Source: Branchiostoma floridae (Eukaryota; Chordata; Leptocardii; Amphioxiformes; Branchiostomatidae). From it: a stretch of DNA of 64,000 bases. Under the pieces are notes generated by a model. That model searched no databases, was not told the DNA's origin, and saw only the letters and a list, made by a program, of their open reading frames with translations. A program made the translations under genes and the position numbers. This document shows positions 39,303 to 51,900 of the stretch, one piece after another; positions within the stretch are counted from its first letter, which is position 1, and every line of letters begins with the position of its first letter. The stretch is from the NCBI RefSeq assembly GCF_000003815.2, contig NC_049989.1:12551434-12615433 (forward strand), given 5' to 3'.

Positions 39303-40306
39303 GTCTACACAGGATGTCATCTATAAAATTTACTTGCTGCGGCCTAATGTTCATTTAAAAGGCGGCTGAAAGGACAGACTTAGAAACCTTTTATTCCACA
39401 GGAAGGCAAAATTTAATGTGCTTCAGTTACAAGAAGATGATTACATTATAAGCCATACAGTGGATAAGATGACCTGGTATGGAAATCTCCAGTGGAATCT
39501 TCAGTAAACCTACATGCACAACATGCTTTTACAGCAAAACAAAATCACCAAATAACAGACATCCATTAATATAGTCATCTCACAAAAAATCAGGTTATGT
39601 GTAGAAATGGTCTTTTTACATTGTGAAGCTACAATTGTGAATGCCCGAATTTCCCAGTACACTCAAAGAAAAAACCAAAAGCTACCTGATATATATAGAT
39701 ATGATGACAATAAAACAAGATGGCCTCTACCGTATTGTTACACTAAATAGCTTAATGCAGTTACCTTATAGCACGGACACATCAAATAATAACATCATTT
39801 TCCTGCACAAAAAAAAGATATTTCTTACACCACTACCTATTTTAACCAGTAAATCCATTGGAAATATTCCCTTGTACAAGAGCATACCAGATAAAAAAAG
39901 AAAAAACAACACTTTCCCCAATCCCTATATCCTCCACAAATGAGTACGTCCCATAGAACAGTGAAGAGCATTGCTACACAACATCAGATGGTCAATACTC
40001 TGAACATTATCATTGACCAAATGATGGTTCAATGAGTTTTGCAGAACTTTCTGTGGTGTCTATTACATTTCCTTTGAGTCCATGACTTTGTTGCTTGTCT
40101 AAACGATACCGAATTCACGTGAACTTCTGACGACGCTGCCATTCTTGCAACATCGTCAGTATCCCTCTACAAAACCAGTTCTGAATTGCATAACTGCCAA
40201 TTGTTCCAAGGTCTCAAAAAAAAACAGTGGCCATGTTGCAGTTGTGTACGCATGCTAAACCACCACATCATTCTGCAGCCAGTTTAAGGTTGTAGCACAC
40301 TTCTAC

Positions 40307-40411
40307 TAGCCTGGTATCCAAACCTATTATAGCTCCCGAGTCTCCTCCGGTATTTGCGAGAGAAAACAAAAGGAGACTCTGCAATTAAAATAGGCTTGGA
40401 TACCAAGGCTA
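40307..40411. mobile_element. TAGCCTGG foldback element, 105 bp
   Basis: A diverged version of the 29648-29759 palindrome (TAGCCTGGTATCC ... GGATACCAAGGCTA). CACTTCTAC (40298-40306) and CACTTCTCC (40412-40420) match at 8 of 9. Confidence 0.8.
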
Positions 40412-41173
40412 CACTTCTCCATAGTACTTCATTCACCAGGTATTTTACTGCATGAGGTAAGGGCACAGACAACTAGAAGGTTAACTTCCAATTTTTTACC
40501 AATGTGCAAAATGGCTGAAGATCTAAATCTACATGCTCGTATGCTTCAAGCACTACAAGAGTTTGCGTCCAAGCGCGAGCATGACTATGTACAGAACCAC
40601 CACGTTTCAGCTATACCAGACTGGCATGCTGTATAACACTAAAGAATATACTACTACCCCCATTCTAAAATCAGCTTGTGTACTCTCTTTGGTCAACTAA
40701 ACCTGTAGCATACATTGTCGACTTAAAAGGTTGTTGGTGGCAAAGAGTGTGCATAACATAGAGTCCTGTCTAGGTTGTAATAGGCACGAGATGTGGGTAG
40801 CTTGTTGTCAGCTACATAGTATTATCCCTTTTTCTTAAAATCTTAAGCTTATGACATTAAGTAGCATAGCTGTAGCTACAAATGTTGATCGTTTGGAACA
40901 AGTCTGGACTCAATGAAGATTGTTACAGTACTACTAAACATCTTTAGAACAAACTCTCTAACTTAAACATTTGGAAACAGAAAGGTAGCCCTCCCATATG
41001 TTTGGGTACAGAGCCCAGTTGAAAGCTTATACCTTACAGAGGGCTTCTATGATACTTTTGGATATGACAAACTGATAATCTATGCTTGTGGCAAAGCCTC
41101 TCCCCTTCAGCCAGCCCAGATTTTTTTGGCGGCACCACATGGGCGGAGCACCTCTCTACAAGGGTTACTACAG

Positions 41174-44100
41174 TCACTGCACGTTCTGGTCTTGTGTGCC
41201 TGGTTGCTCTTGAGGCTTCATGACGTCGGGCAGCTCTGGAGGAGTTGACAGGGGTGCTACAAACAAATTCTCAAACTCTCCATCTGGTAGAAAAAAAGAC
41301 AGAAATTGGTAAATAATAAAACATGTCATAACTCAGTGTTGATGATAATCTGATATCCAAGTCAATTCTTTCTATCTTAAAAGTTAACTTAAATAGACAG
41401 AAAATAGCTCATTCATGCTATGGCATAATTATCACAGACAGATTATCACTGTCAAGAAGTATCACTACTACTTTGTAAGTTAGACATGGAGCAATACATG
41501 CAGGGCTCGAAATTCACTTTTGGGATTAGGTGCACTGGTGCACCCAGCTTTAAAAATCGGGTGCACCAAAAAATTTTTGGGTGCACCACTTAAATTCAAA
41601 TAATAACCTAATAATAAAACTTAGTTACAATTATCAAATTCTTAAACACGTACCATGACAGACATTCTTATTATCTTTCTAACACTTAGATGTCAAGAAT
41701 ATGATGATATGATGTATACTAGTATACTTTGATATCTTTACATACATAAACGCAAGAAAATATTTGGGTGCACCCTGTGCACCCACAGAAAATAATTGGG
41801 TGCACAGCTCCAATTTTGGGTGCACCTGGGTGAACATGCACACAGTATTTCGAGCCCTGACATGTTATACATATTTGGAGTTTTCAGAAAAGATAAATGT
41901 ATATCAGTCATGTGCACACTTCCTATCAGAAAAGTATTTGGATAAACACTGGAACCTGTGGTAGAGCTGCCCCCTGCTTTAAATCTTTCTCAGTCCTAAT
42001 CTTTGCCAAAAAGTCCATGTTGTTGATTTTTATTGTTAAATCGTTTATTCTAAGCCTTTTCACTATTTCTATCAACTTTATGGCAGAAACTTCAGATTTT
42101 TTCAGGAGGACGCAGGGATAAACAAGTCCATTAGCCCGATTGTCCCGGCCAAGTAAAAGTGCTGTTCGGGCAAGCAGAAGTGCTTCCCCACTTGCCCAAC
42201 GGGCAAGTAAGAATTTCCAGTTCAAATTACCACTGAGTGTGACAGCACATGGGGCTGAATGCCTGCCTATATTGACCATGTCATTTTTAAGCCAGTAGAG
42301 ACATTGATTTTGTTGTTGTTGCTGTCCTCGTTTAATGTCTATTATTTCGCTAGAGGGGGTCTCTTAACAAAAGTGAAAATTTATGAAAGTGAAAACACAT
42401 AGAAAAATGTAATTTAAATTTCGGGCAAGTGAAAATTTGGTTCGGGCAAGTAAATTTTTTATGTACTTGCCCGATAGGACAAGTGAATTTTTGAAACTTG
42501 TCCACCCTGGGACGTGGAGAAATTTTTGTGCTTCAATCCCACATTTCAGTCTCTGAATGGAGGGACGGGTTCTGTGGACAGCCTTGGCCTACAGCATGAA
42601 CAAATCAACTGGCCATCAAGAAGTTTTCGTACCATCTTGCCGGAAGGCCAGTCCCACTGTAGCAGGTGACTGAGCCTTTGCTGACTGACTAGTGAAGCCG
42701 CAGTCCCCCAGCGTCTTGTTGTCCTCCAGGATTACATCATCCTTGTACAGCCGCTGGTCCTCTGGGGGCTTCTTCATGATGCCCTCGATTATCTTCTTAA
42801 GTTCAAACACTGTGGTGGACTCCTTGGCATCCGTGAATATGGATGACTTGTGACGCCGGATCCACAGAAACACATCCTGTAGGTGGATATAAAGGATTTC
42901 AGCAAATTTTCATTGCCTCTGTGTACAGAGGGACAGAGATGTTTGAAGGGAGAGAGTGGACCAGGTCCAGGGACCCCAGGCAACTCGATGATGATGATGA
43001 CAATGATGTGTTCAGGGCTTTAGTGTCTAGATGTTTGTAGTCTTGTGTGCACATAATCATTGCACATAATAAACTGTCAGTGAAGTGGTAGAAAGTGAGT
43101 GGGAGATGGTGTCACCACAAATGTCAGACTTGCTTGAGTGACAGGAAATAGAGTTCAGAGGTGGTAAAATTAGTTGTTTAGAAGACATCTTGCAGCTTAA
43201 TCTCCAAACTTCTGATGAAACCCACAAGACAGCAATAGCTGAGATCTATTATTAAAGCCTGATATTGACTGTACCTTATCCAACCTTTTCAACATAGAAA
43301 ACAATGAAAGACAACCGAATAGTAAAAGTGCAAGTGAGTGTGATTCATTCTAATCTGATGAGAAATCGTAGTTTAAATGTTTTCTTTCACCAACATAATT
43401 CTGTTATCTGCTTGAATTGCTAAGTTTTGAAGTACCTTATCAATATATGAGAAGCAGTTCTTTGTCTACCATTAGACAATTCTGCTGTATTTTCCAAATA
43501 TTTATGTAAAGTTATCTCATGCCAAAGAGAGAAAGACACACCCTCCAGTTCACACCCTTTGCTCTTACATAATAATGAGATGAGTCTTCAATATTTTTAG
43601 ACATTTTTAACAAAAAACTTCTTTTACCATACCCTGTATACCTAATAATACCATGAAACAATGCCATCACACAATAAAGACATACACTCTTATTCTTCAA
43701 ATACGGTGCCCACTAATTACATCAATTTGATTTGCTGTACAAAATGAAGAAGATATTGTCCATGTGACAAACTTGATGCCTGTATGCAGTGGTATATCAT
43801 ATACGCAGCTGTTGCCTCCCCACATTGCCCAATATTTATAAGTCTATGACTAACAGCTGACCAAACTGGGCATGTGAAAGAATTGGCACTTTCTTCCAGT
43901 CGTGTGACAAATATGGCTAACAACTGGGAAAATAACTGTCAGTCAGGCTTGGATCAAATACCACAAAAAGTAGTATTTTTTCTCTTTCTAAAATAATGAT
44001 TCTTTGAAACCTATACCTTTAGTATACCTATGATCTAACTACTAGTACCTAGTCCTACCTAGAGAATATAGACATGCTCAAAAATCACCATGATTGCAGA

Positions 44101-45137
44101 CATTAAAGGGAAAGACAAGACCTCAGTCCTCTTGCAACAATATGCTGATTGATCAGATTCACAAAATATAATGGTGACCTTCACCTAAATCTAAATACTC
44201 TGTTCATAACATAACGAGCAAAGAAATAGAACTTACAACTGCAATATGTAGCATCGCACCACTAGGCATTCATGAACAAAACTTTGGGCAACGCTACTCT
44301 TTTCCCAAACGTTTAGTATACAATTTACCACAGACCAATATAATTTCTAGGCCACATGTGGTTGGCGACAGTACTACGGCACTGCCCACCACGTGGGCTC
44401 TGCAAAATCAATCAAATACTGGGTGGCGACAAGCCCTGCCTACATTCCCAGTCATAATCTATCAGAGTACGCCTGCATATGAGACTAAAAATATTCACAT
44501 CCATTGTACAACATTTATGTGTTTTCAAGATGTTTATGCTGTCTTGTTATATAAGGGGTAAAAATCCTTCTATGGGAATCTAAATATAGGTGCAGACTGA
44601 ATGAATTTTTACAGCAGGGGCTATTGATGTAGCAGACCGACAGCGTGACAGATATATCCACCCATGTGCCACATAGGGACCATGTTCAAGAATGGATGGA
44701 ATTTTTCAAACATGTTCATCGCCCCCCTCCCCCTTCCCATCAGCTAGACTCGACCATGCCGAAAACACAAACCGGCTTTAATGTCTATTATTCATCAAAA
44801 TTTAACGGTTTTTAAAATTTAGCACACCATAGGAAAGAATGCTTATGTGAAAACGATAAAACTGGGTTTTGGAAACGATTATTACACCGAGATTTTGAGC
44901 GCCGTAGCTGACCGTTTATTATAAGGCGTCGACTTACCACATCAAACTTCCCAAAAACGGCACCGGACAACCCTGTAACTAAGGAGCTTTTCCACAGTTT
45001 CTAATTTACCAGTTCTGAACAGACTTAAGCCCCGACATCTTTGAAGCCTCTACATGGAACTTCTGTCGTGAAAAGTCCAAACATGCCCCGGAATTAGAGG
45101 AAAATACGGAGAAGAACAGGACCCATTCACTTACCAT
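41174..45137 (-). CDS. ELOB: Elongin B (ubiquitin-like adaptor of elongin/VHL/SOCS-box E3 ligases), three coding exons
   Basis: Exons on the minus strand: 45137-45135 (the ATG only), 42876-42633, 41283-41174, giving 118 aa, the same length as human elongin B. The protein reads [11 protein letters not shown], then a ubiquitin-like fold ([30 protein letters not shown]), then [20 protein letters not shown] and the C-terminal tail [11 protein letters not shown] that contacts partners. It pairs with elongin C in nuclear and cytoplasmic complexes, both the elongin transcription factor and Cullin2/5 ligases. The first intron (2.26 kb) directly follows the start codon. Introns contain CAGGG-type transposons at 41501 and 42113. 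It is head-to-head with the first ABC gene. Confidence 0.97.
41501..41859. mobile_element. CAGGGCTCGAAAT element, GGTGCACC core, copy 3
   Basis: Perfect termini, with ACATG at 41496-41500 and 41860-41864. In ELOB intron 2. Very close in sequence to the copies at 16667 and 31549. Confidence 0.88.
42113..42509. mobile_element. CAGGG...CCCTG element, ACTTGCCC/GGGCAAGT core
   Basis: Termini CAGGGATAAACAAGT and ACTTGTCCACCCTG, flanked by GGACG at 42108-42112 and 42510-42514. The interior reiterates GGGCAAGT in both orientations. In ELOB intron 2. Confidence 0.85.
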
Positions 45138-45931
45138 GCCTACAGCCGAGGGAAATGGACACCGAATGCCGAACTCTCGCTGGAGCCGACGAGATCTCGC
45201 GAGGTTTGACCGCGAGATTTGACGGGATGTTCACCTTTGACCCCTCATTGCGTCTCATTGCGTCATCGAAGTGATCACTCCAAGTTGTGTTGGCACACGT
45301 GTTTATGTTTGTCAGCCTTTGGAGTACGGGCGTTTCTTTACTGTGGTCAAGTCGATCTGCGTGCAAAAGGTAAGGTAGTTAAAGTTGTAGAGATGCTGTT
45401 CCAGTTTCTAAACATGCGATCTAAACACAGATTCACGGACCTGTAACGTTACATCATAGACGTTGGCGGGTCTTGCCTCACTAGCTAGCAGTAAGCTGTC
45501 TACCTTTCAATTGTGATCTGTATCTGAAGCCGTATTTCTTATGCAGGGGTGCTTTTTGAGAGTATACATAGCTAACAGGCAAACGTTTTCTTTAGCTCAC
45601 AAATGTCAATCAAACGAAATTTTGCCGGAAAAAAGCGAATCCTCTCTTTGATAGATATGCACTGATCAGTTAGTAACTGATATCTCCATGATTGTTGGGC
45701 TTCTTGTCATACGTCAGGCACTTAGGCAGGTACCAGACACCAGGCGGTTCCCATATACGAGTAGGTGTTAATCCTCGTGGTAATTTCATACCAACCAATA
45801 CTGTAAATGCAGAAAAATTTCACAGTTTAGTTTCACGTTTTTTGTGGTGGCCACTTCACCGCGAACACAAAACCACCGCAATCAGATTTATAATATCAAT
45901 TGAATTATCCCTTCTCTTGTTTCAGCCCAAA
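45138..45931. promoter_or_regulatory. Divergent ELOB / ABCB9-like promoter region
   Basis: Less than 800 bp separates the two starts. TCTCGCGAG at 45195-45203 matches nine of ten bases of the vertebrate CpG-promoter motif TCTCGCGAGA, 58 bp upstream of the ELOB ATG. A 3' splice acceptor (TTGTTTCAG) ends 6 bp before the ABC gene's ATG, so that gene should have an upstream non-coding exon, probably in 45300-45700. A half-length MITE lies at 45799-45883. Confidence 0.5.
45799..45883. mobile_element. TACTGTAAATGCA MITE, truncated
   Basis: Only the left half is present, ending in AAAACCACCGCA. It is about 50 bp upstream of the first coding exon of the first ABC gene. A badly decayed relative (GTGGTGGTTTTA ... 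AAACCACCAC) lies at about 46600-46690, next to that exon's donor. Confidence 0.65.
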
Positions 45932-48900
45932 ATGGCGGGAAAGGGTAAGACTGTAGCGGTTGTGACGATACTAACCCTGGCCGACCTCGCAGCCAACACA
46001 GTCTTCTACATGAACGGTGCGGATGTGTACAAGTTCATGTACGGCATCAACTTCTTCAGCATCTTTACCTCCATGTTCGACACCTGGATACTGGGCGTAC
46101 TCAGGGTGTGTCTGATGTTCGGAGCTGTGCTGTCCGTGCTGTGCAACGCCCGAGATGCTGTTCCAAGGATCAAGCTGTCCAGGTCGTGGGTCGGCGTGTA
46201 CCCAGCCGCTGTCTTTGCGTACACAATCACCAAGCTGCTGCTCTATTCGGAAAAGGAAAAGGACATTCTGAACAAACTGTGGTTCTGGGCACAGTTTGGA
46301 GGGAGTCTTGTGGGATGTGTGGTATTCTACCTCAACTGGAGTTTACTATCAAACATCAAGACACAAGTACACTTAAGAAGTGTAAACAAGGAGGAAGGAA
46401 CAGAGGAAGAAATAAGGGGCCTAGTCGGGGATGAACCAAATCGCAAAAAGATGAAGAGTAAAAATAAGAAAGTAAAAGAGGAAGATAGCAAGTCTGCTGT
46501 GTTGAAATTGATGTCCTACTCCAAACCCGACATAGCGTATCTCCTCACTGCAACAGCCTTCCTGTTAGGAGCTGCTGTCAGTAAGTACGAATTACATTTT
46601 TGTGGTGGTTTTATTATATAAAGTTCATGTTGAGTAAATTTCCGCAATAACTCAGTGAACATTAAACCACCACAAAAATTTCAACATTTATGTATATATG
46701 GTATGTGTATAAGGTATATAATAGAAAATAACATTTATTCTATCAATCTATGTCTTATTTTCAGACTTACCGTTGAGGTCTTTTTGAAACAGTTCTGGTG
46801 CCATTAACATTAAACCATTGCAAATATTTCAACATTCACAGTAACATTTCTTTCAAGGCTGAGTACTATGCAAAATTTGAATGAACATACTTATTTCATC
46901 TTCTTGTTCTTGTTCATCACAATCATATTTTTCATATTACTATTACTAGTAGACTGTTGTGGAGGGCTAGCTTCATATTATCAGATGAGTGGATTTATAT
47001 CATCTCAACAAACAATCTTACTCTTTCTCCAATCATACCATAGTTTGTATAGCATAACTAATAGGATAACTAATGACTAATGATTTTTTTTCTGTTGTTC
47101 CTTGCAGGTGACATCTTTGAGCCTTACTACACGGGGCAGGTGATTGATGGGATAGCCATCGAGAAGTCTCAGGAGAAGTTCACACGAGCCATCGTCATCA
47201 TGACCCTGCTGTCCATAGCAAGGTCAATCTTTACATGAAGTGCAGTATTGACGGTATTCTCTACGTAATAAATACTATCCCCTGGCTTCAGTCAGGGGTA
47301 GGGGTGGGCACTACCGGTACAGAAAATTCAGGTCCGGTCCAGGTCCAGACGATCAGGTCCAGGTCCAGACCCGAACCGGACCTGATTCAGTATGTGAGAA
47401 CTTCTGAATGGATGATACTGAAACCAATGGTCCATTTCAACTCCTACTGGCGTTTTAAAATCCTACGAGGCTTACTGCCTTTGTAAGATTGGCTGTAAAA
47501 CTTGGTAGAAAAAACTACAAACTCTACACTATTGCTATTGTTATTTTCCTCGACCGGTAAGCCCCAAAACGCGTGAATACCTGATAATATAATCTGTTCA
47601 ATTTCCTATAGGTCCAACATACGGTCCACCAATTTTTTTCAGGTCCGGTTTTTCCGGACCAGTCCAATAAGAAAAGAAACGGTTTTGTACTGGTACACTG
47701 TACCGATACCCACCTCTAGTCAGGGGAATAGTCATGGTTGGCAATTCTTATGGCTCCCGGTTGCCTAAGCTTTTTTTACGGCTATCCCTTGAGGGGAGGG
47801 AGCCAAAAGATACCCAAGCCCCTGCTATCCTCCTGACCTAACCTCTGCTTGGAGAATACAATATTAGGCTACAGCAAGGAAATGCTATGCATGAATTATG
47901 ATTTTTGTTGCCCCGACAATACCCATTTAACTTTCTGTTCCTTGCTTTAATTTATGTATAATTGTCTACATTCTTCTACACAAAATCGAACTCGTGTCCT
48001 GTAACATGGCTTGGTATGAACCAAATATAGTTCATATGATGCGAGTTAAACTCTGCATAGAAGAATTATTACATTGCTTGATGTTTTACAGCTCAGTGTG
48101 CTCAGGTATGAGGGGTGGTCTGTTCTCTTTGTGCATGGCCAGGCTCAACATACGCCTACGCAACCTCCTCTTCAAGTCTGTCACTGAACAAGAGATAGGC
48201 TTCTTCGACAGTGTAAAAACAGGTAAATGACTAGCACTAGTCACATTTTAACTTAAAATCTATGGTACGTGTATCTGCTTATGCTTAGATCCTTAGATCC
48301 TTAGATCCAGAGTGTTCATTACAATTAGAAACATCAAATTATCTTGATGTGGCTTTTTTCCAGGCGACATCACTTCTCGTTTGACCTCTGACACGTCCAC
48401 CATGTCCGACATGCTGTCCCTAAACCTGAACATCTTCCTTCGGAGCTTCGTGAGGGGGGCAGGAACGCTTGTCTTCATGTTCAAGTTGTCATGGCAACTC
48501 ACCATATTCACATTAGTGATAGTTCCTGTTGTTGCTGTTGTGTCCAAAATCTACGGAAAGTACTTTAAGGTAAGATTCACGCTGTGTAGAGATTGTTTAT
48601 GGAAAATTTGAGTGACAGCTGTGTATTGACAATTTTTTTTATGACTAACAGGGCTCGAAATTCTTTTTTCTGCACTGGTGTAGGAAACATCATACTAACA
48701 TTGTTGAGGAACCATTGCTATTTTTTCTTTTATTTATACTTTTATAGGTGGTAACAGTCAATGTAGCCAATAACAGGACATTTTATAATGTATAAAACCC
48801 AGTACACGGACCAGTGCAGGTAATATACGTGCAGGTAGACACCAGAAATACCTGCACAGCTCCAATTCTTAGTAACCTGCACTAACCTGCATATGCAGGT

Positions 48901-51900
48901 GGTATTTCGAGCCTTGACTATTAGGAACTCATAGGAATATATATATACAGTCACGTAAGAATGATGCCTTAGACAACCAAATAAAGTCTTGAACTTTCCT
49001 TTGTGCAGAAATTATCCAAGGCAGTGCAGGACTCCCTCGCCAAAGCTAACGAGGTTGCGGAGGAGACCATCGCCTCTTTGAGGACAGTCCGCAGCTTTGC
49101 TCATGAGACCGGGGAGTGTGACAGATACAGGTACGTGAGAACCAGATATACAGGACTATACACTTTGGCCTAAGTATTGTTTGGGGTCAATTGTCTTGTA
49201 TCTGTTTTTGTGTGTGCAAGGCAGGAAAAATAGAGTTTAAAGACCTCAAGCCTCTGTAAACTATTTAGAGGTATGTCTGATTGTAGTTCATTCACTTTGC
49301 AAACACTTAACATTAAATGTGGCCATTGATTACTTCCTGTCACTCCACCGTGAACATTACAAGCATATGGAAAATATTAACTGTAAGAACTCAAACAGAC
49401 TAGCTAGCCTAGTATCCAGCCGTATTATAGCTCTTGAGTCTCTTTCGGAGAGGACAAAAGAGACTCAGGAGCTATATTTAGGTTGAATTCCAGGTTACAA
49501 ACAGACACAAAATACCTCTCCTCCTATCGACGCTATGATCGGGCTTGTCTGACACTGTAAACAAAACCTTAGAACATAAACTTTAAGGCAATGAGACAAA
49601 GGAAACATTTACTTTGATATTCTAGATCTTCAATGTATGAATTTTAAGAAATTTATTTAGATTTCAGTGTAAGTTATCATTATTGAATTTGTTCAAACTT
49701 CTGTTTATTCAGAGAAATGCTGAAGAGTACCTATAAGTTGAATTTGAAGGAGGCCCTTGCCTATGGAGGCTACTCAATGACAACACATGTAAGCATTAAC
49801 ATATTACATCATTTTGTTGACATTGTTTATTATTAATAACTTGATCATAAACCTTTGCCATAGTATGTTTTGATGGGATGTATATAAAATTTAGCTCTTT
49901 TAGCTTTAGATATACTCTCACGATCAATTGAGAAAAGTCAAAAGGAGCATTATTTTCACCTGTCCTTTTAAAATTTAAATTAAATATCTTTCAGTTGTTA
50001 AGATTCAATTGTATTTGAATATTTTGGATATTGTTCAGAATTTGAATACTTAGGCACACTGATTGGACAAACTTGACCAGTAGTATGTGGTCCACCAATC
50101 AGCAATGGTTGAAACTTGAAACCTCGTTAGGATGTGGTTTGGCCAATCAGTGCACAGTTCAAATTTTTAACAACTAGTATTAAAATGACAAAAGAATAAC
50201 TTAACATTTGGTCTTTTTAGGCCTGGGAAAAAAGGCTATTACTTCCATGCTAGTTTACACAAACTTCTACAATGTTCATCCACAGATCCTTGACCTTACC
50301 ATGGTGGTGTTGACCTTGTATTATGGCGGCCATCTTGTCATCACCAACAGACTAACAGGAGGGAACCTGGTGTCCTTCATACTGTACCAGATGGAACTTG
50401 GAGATGCTATAGAGGTATTGTTGACTTTGTGAAGTGCCAAGTCTGATTTTTAGTGTTGGTTTGTGACCGTAGCTATTTGGCCATCCGGATAGAATTTTGT
50501 GGGTCTGTAATTATAAGGCCAGAGTTTGATTCTAGCAACATCAGCCCCAACTCTGACATGTTGCAAAGGATTGCATTCGTTATTTCCGATGCTGACATTA
50601 ACCTGGTGGCCTCATGTGTAATCATCAAACTTCTGTGCATAAAAGAACTCAATACATTCATCAAGAAGAATAGGGGATACCTGGTGTGCTTGGCTTATAA
50701 ACACAGAGTAAAGAGATCTTTGTACTTACGCTTAAAGTACTAATTCCAAATAAGCCACAATAATATGCATAAATCTCTAGATTTACATACTGTAAGTGTA
50801 ACAGCACTTTACAGAAAGAAAGTCATTTTCTGATAGCCACAATTACACTGGGTTTAACTTAGAAGAAATAAATCTTAACTAGTTTCTGAATCAGTATTTT
50901 AACATGAAAATTCATCTGTGTTCTTGGTAAAGGACATTATGGAGCACCTAAAAAATAAACCAACACTACACATAAGTAGGGAGTCTGGTCTGCTAGGGAC
51001 TTACCCCCAAAAGAGACAGGGGAGGGTTGGATGTAGGTTATTTGGCATTTATGACCCTCTACTGCAGTCACGTGTCTCCGACCTCACGTTCCGGAAGCTA
51101 CTGTAGACGGGTCCATTTCGTGGAGTCAGCAGAAAATTTGGGGTACATCCCAACTTATTTCAGTGTGGGTTAGTTAAAGTTTATAGTTTATCCATAGTTT
51201 TTGTATTGTTTACAGTCTATGGGATCTGTCTACACTGGTCTCATGCAAGCAGTTGGAGCATCAGAAAAGGTTTTTGAGTACATCGACCGCAAACCTGAGA
51301 TACAGAACAACGGTTTGCTGGCACCTGACAGGCTAGAAGGGCACATAGAGTTCAAAGATGTGTCCTTTGCCTACCCAGCGAGGAAAGATATTCCGGTTTT
51401 GAAGGTAAGACTCAAAGCATGTCTTTTTAGAAATGAGCAATTCACTGCTTCTGTGATGTCATGTTATTAACTTAATGGAGATTTATACATAGAACATGTC
51501 CTATTTTTTTTTTCCAGTTTCAGTTTAATTCTGACTCAGAATGACTTAAACCAACATAGATTAACTTATAGCTTCACAGTTAAGATTTTAGCATCATATT
51601 TATGGATGCCTGACAATGTCTTTTTTTTTTTTTTAGTACTATTACTAGTATTAGTAGTTTTATATTCGATGGCAATTTTCTTTTATTGTGTGAGCATCTT
51701 CAGGCATGCATTTGAATAGTTCATAGTAAAAGCTTCCACGTAAGATAAACTTTGTGATTGCATTATGAACTATGAATTATGGATAAGTAATAAAAGTCTG
51801 ATCATGAATAGTGAACAGATTTTGTTTTCTGCACCAGGATGTTTCTTTCAAGGTGTCTCCAGGCGAAGTTGTTGCCCTGGTCGGCCCAAGTGGTAGTGGA

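Larger units (their letters stand above)
35412..41173. other. Intergenic region between convergent GLTP and ELOB
   Basis: Holds the 3' UTR of GLTP (a plus-strand AATAAA at 38172-38177 is one possible end), the 3' UTR of ELOB on the minus strand, two TAGCCTGG elements (36006, 38894) and a third near ELOB (40307), one TACTGTAAATG MITE (37617) and the AAGCTAAGGGCACA element (38249). I see no coding exon; the open frames are short, with no domain. Confidence 0.6.

Noticed and set aside
39641-39943. A 100-codon plus-strand frame between GLTP and ELOB
   Set aside because: It is lysine/isoleucine-rich sequence typical of AT-rich non-coding DNA, with no domain, splice or conservation argument.
50208-50285. 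An upstream extension of ABC paralogue A exon 7 using the acceptor TTTTTAG at 50219
   Set aside because: It would put the exon out of phase with the previous one. The acceptor at 50285 keeps frame and matches the exon length (129 nt) in paralogue B.
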